From an uncultured Lachnospiraceae bacterium (lineage in GTDB: Bacteria > Bacillota_A > Clostridia > Lachnospirales > Lachnospiraceae): DNA of 6,030 nt. Positions 6,030-6,030 of this stretch are shown piece by piece; the stretch's first letter is position 1; the number at the start of each line of letters is the position of its first letter. Below the pieces are notes generated by a model. The model made no database searches. It was not told the origin of the DNA and saw only the letters and a list, made by a program, of their open reading frames with translations. Location: positions 1 to 6,030 of the forward strand of contig CACZQE010000447.1 in assembly GCA_902783205.1 (NCBI GenBank). Reading direction: 5' to 3'. The translations under genes and the position numbers were made by a program.

Positions 6030-6030
6030 G

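Larger units (their letters stand above)
5733..6030. other. Gene-free right end of the window
   Basis: No convincing coding sequence is present here. The short ORFs that cross it on either strand lack a proper ribosome binding site, run through hairpins and have low-complexity or Pro/Arg-rich translations. Besides the candidate structured RNA and the edge hairpin, there is a smaller inverted repeat, GATTCTTC (5877-5884) with GAAGAAATC (5902-5910), one base bulged, which would compete with the closing stem of the candidate RNA. A T6 run (5894-5899) lacks a GC-rich stem before it and is not called a terminator. Confidence 0.6.

Overview
The window looks like chromosomal DNA from a Gram-positive, low-to-mid GC Bacillota, most likely a Clostridia/Lachnospiraceae-type gut or rumen anaerobe. 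This rests on strong AGGAGG-type ribosome binding sites, T-tracted intrinsic terminators, a fibronectin-III-decorated YkuD L,D-transpeptidase, and a large YfhO-family membrane protein. The taxonomic placement is an inference from gene types; there is no marker gene in the window.

Layout: (1) 28-1755, plus strand, a secreted 575-aa cell-wall enzyme with a signal peptide, a row of beta-sandwich modules (two clear FN3 domains) and a C-terminal YkuD L,D-transpeptidase domain with the SHGCVR active site. (2) 1756-1826, a short gap with a 9-bp GAAA-loop hairpin followed by a short T run, which is a possible weak terminator or attenuator. (3) 1827-5402, plus strand, a 1191-aa polytopic membrane protein of the YfhO family. 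The ribosome binding site favours the start at 1827 over the in-frame ATG at 1812. It carries about 300 extra N-terminal residues forming another multi-pass membrane domain that resembles a degenerate acyltransferase-3 fold. (4) 5419-5462, a very strong intrinsic terminator closing the unit. (5) 5403-6030, about 630 bases without a convincing gene. It holds a 218-237 bp long imperfect palindrome with 18-bp perfect ends (MITE-like or hairpin RNA), a minus-strand terminator, a GC-rich block of nested hairpins that may be a structured RNA, and at the edge a hairpin that buries a Shine-Dalgarno-like purine run.

The two genes are co-directional and both point to the outer face of the membrane. One would crosslink or trim peptidoglycan in the wall. 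The other would, by analogy with characterised YfhO, transfer or handle lipid-linked sugars for a wall or membrane polymer. They form a plausible cell-envelope locus, though the hairpin between them may partly uncouple expression. The most unusual part of the window is the gene-free right end, where several structured elements are packed side by side.
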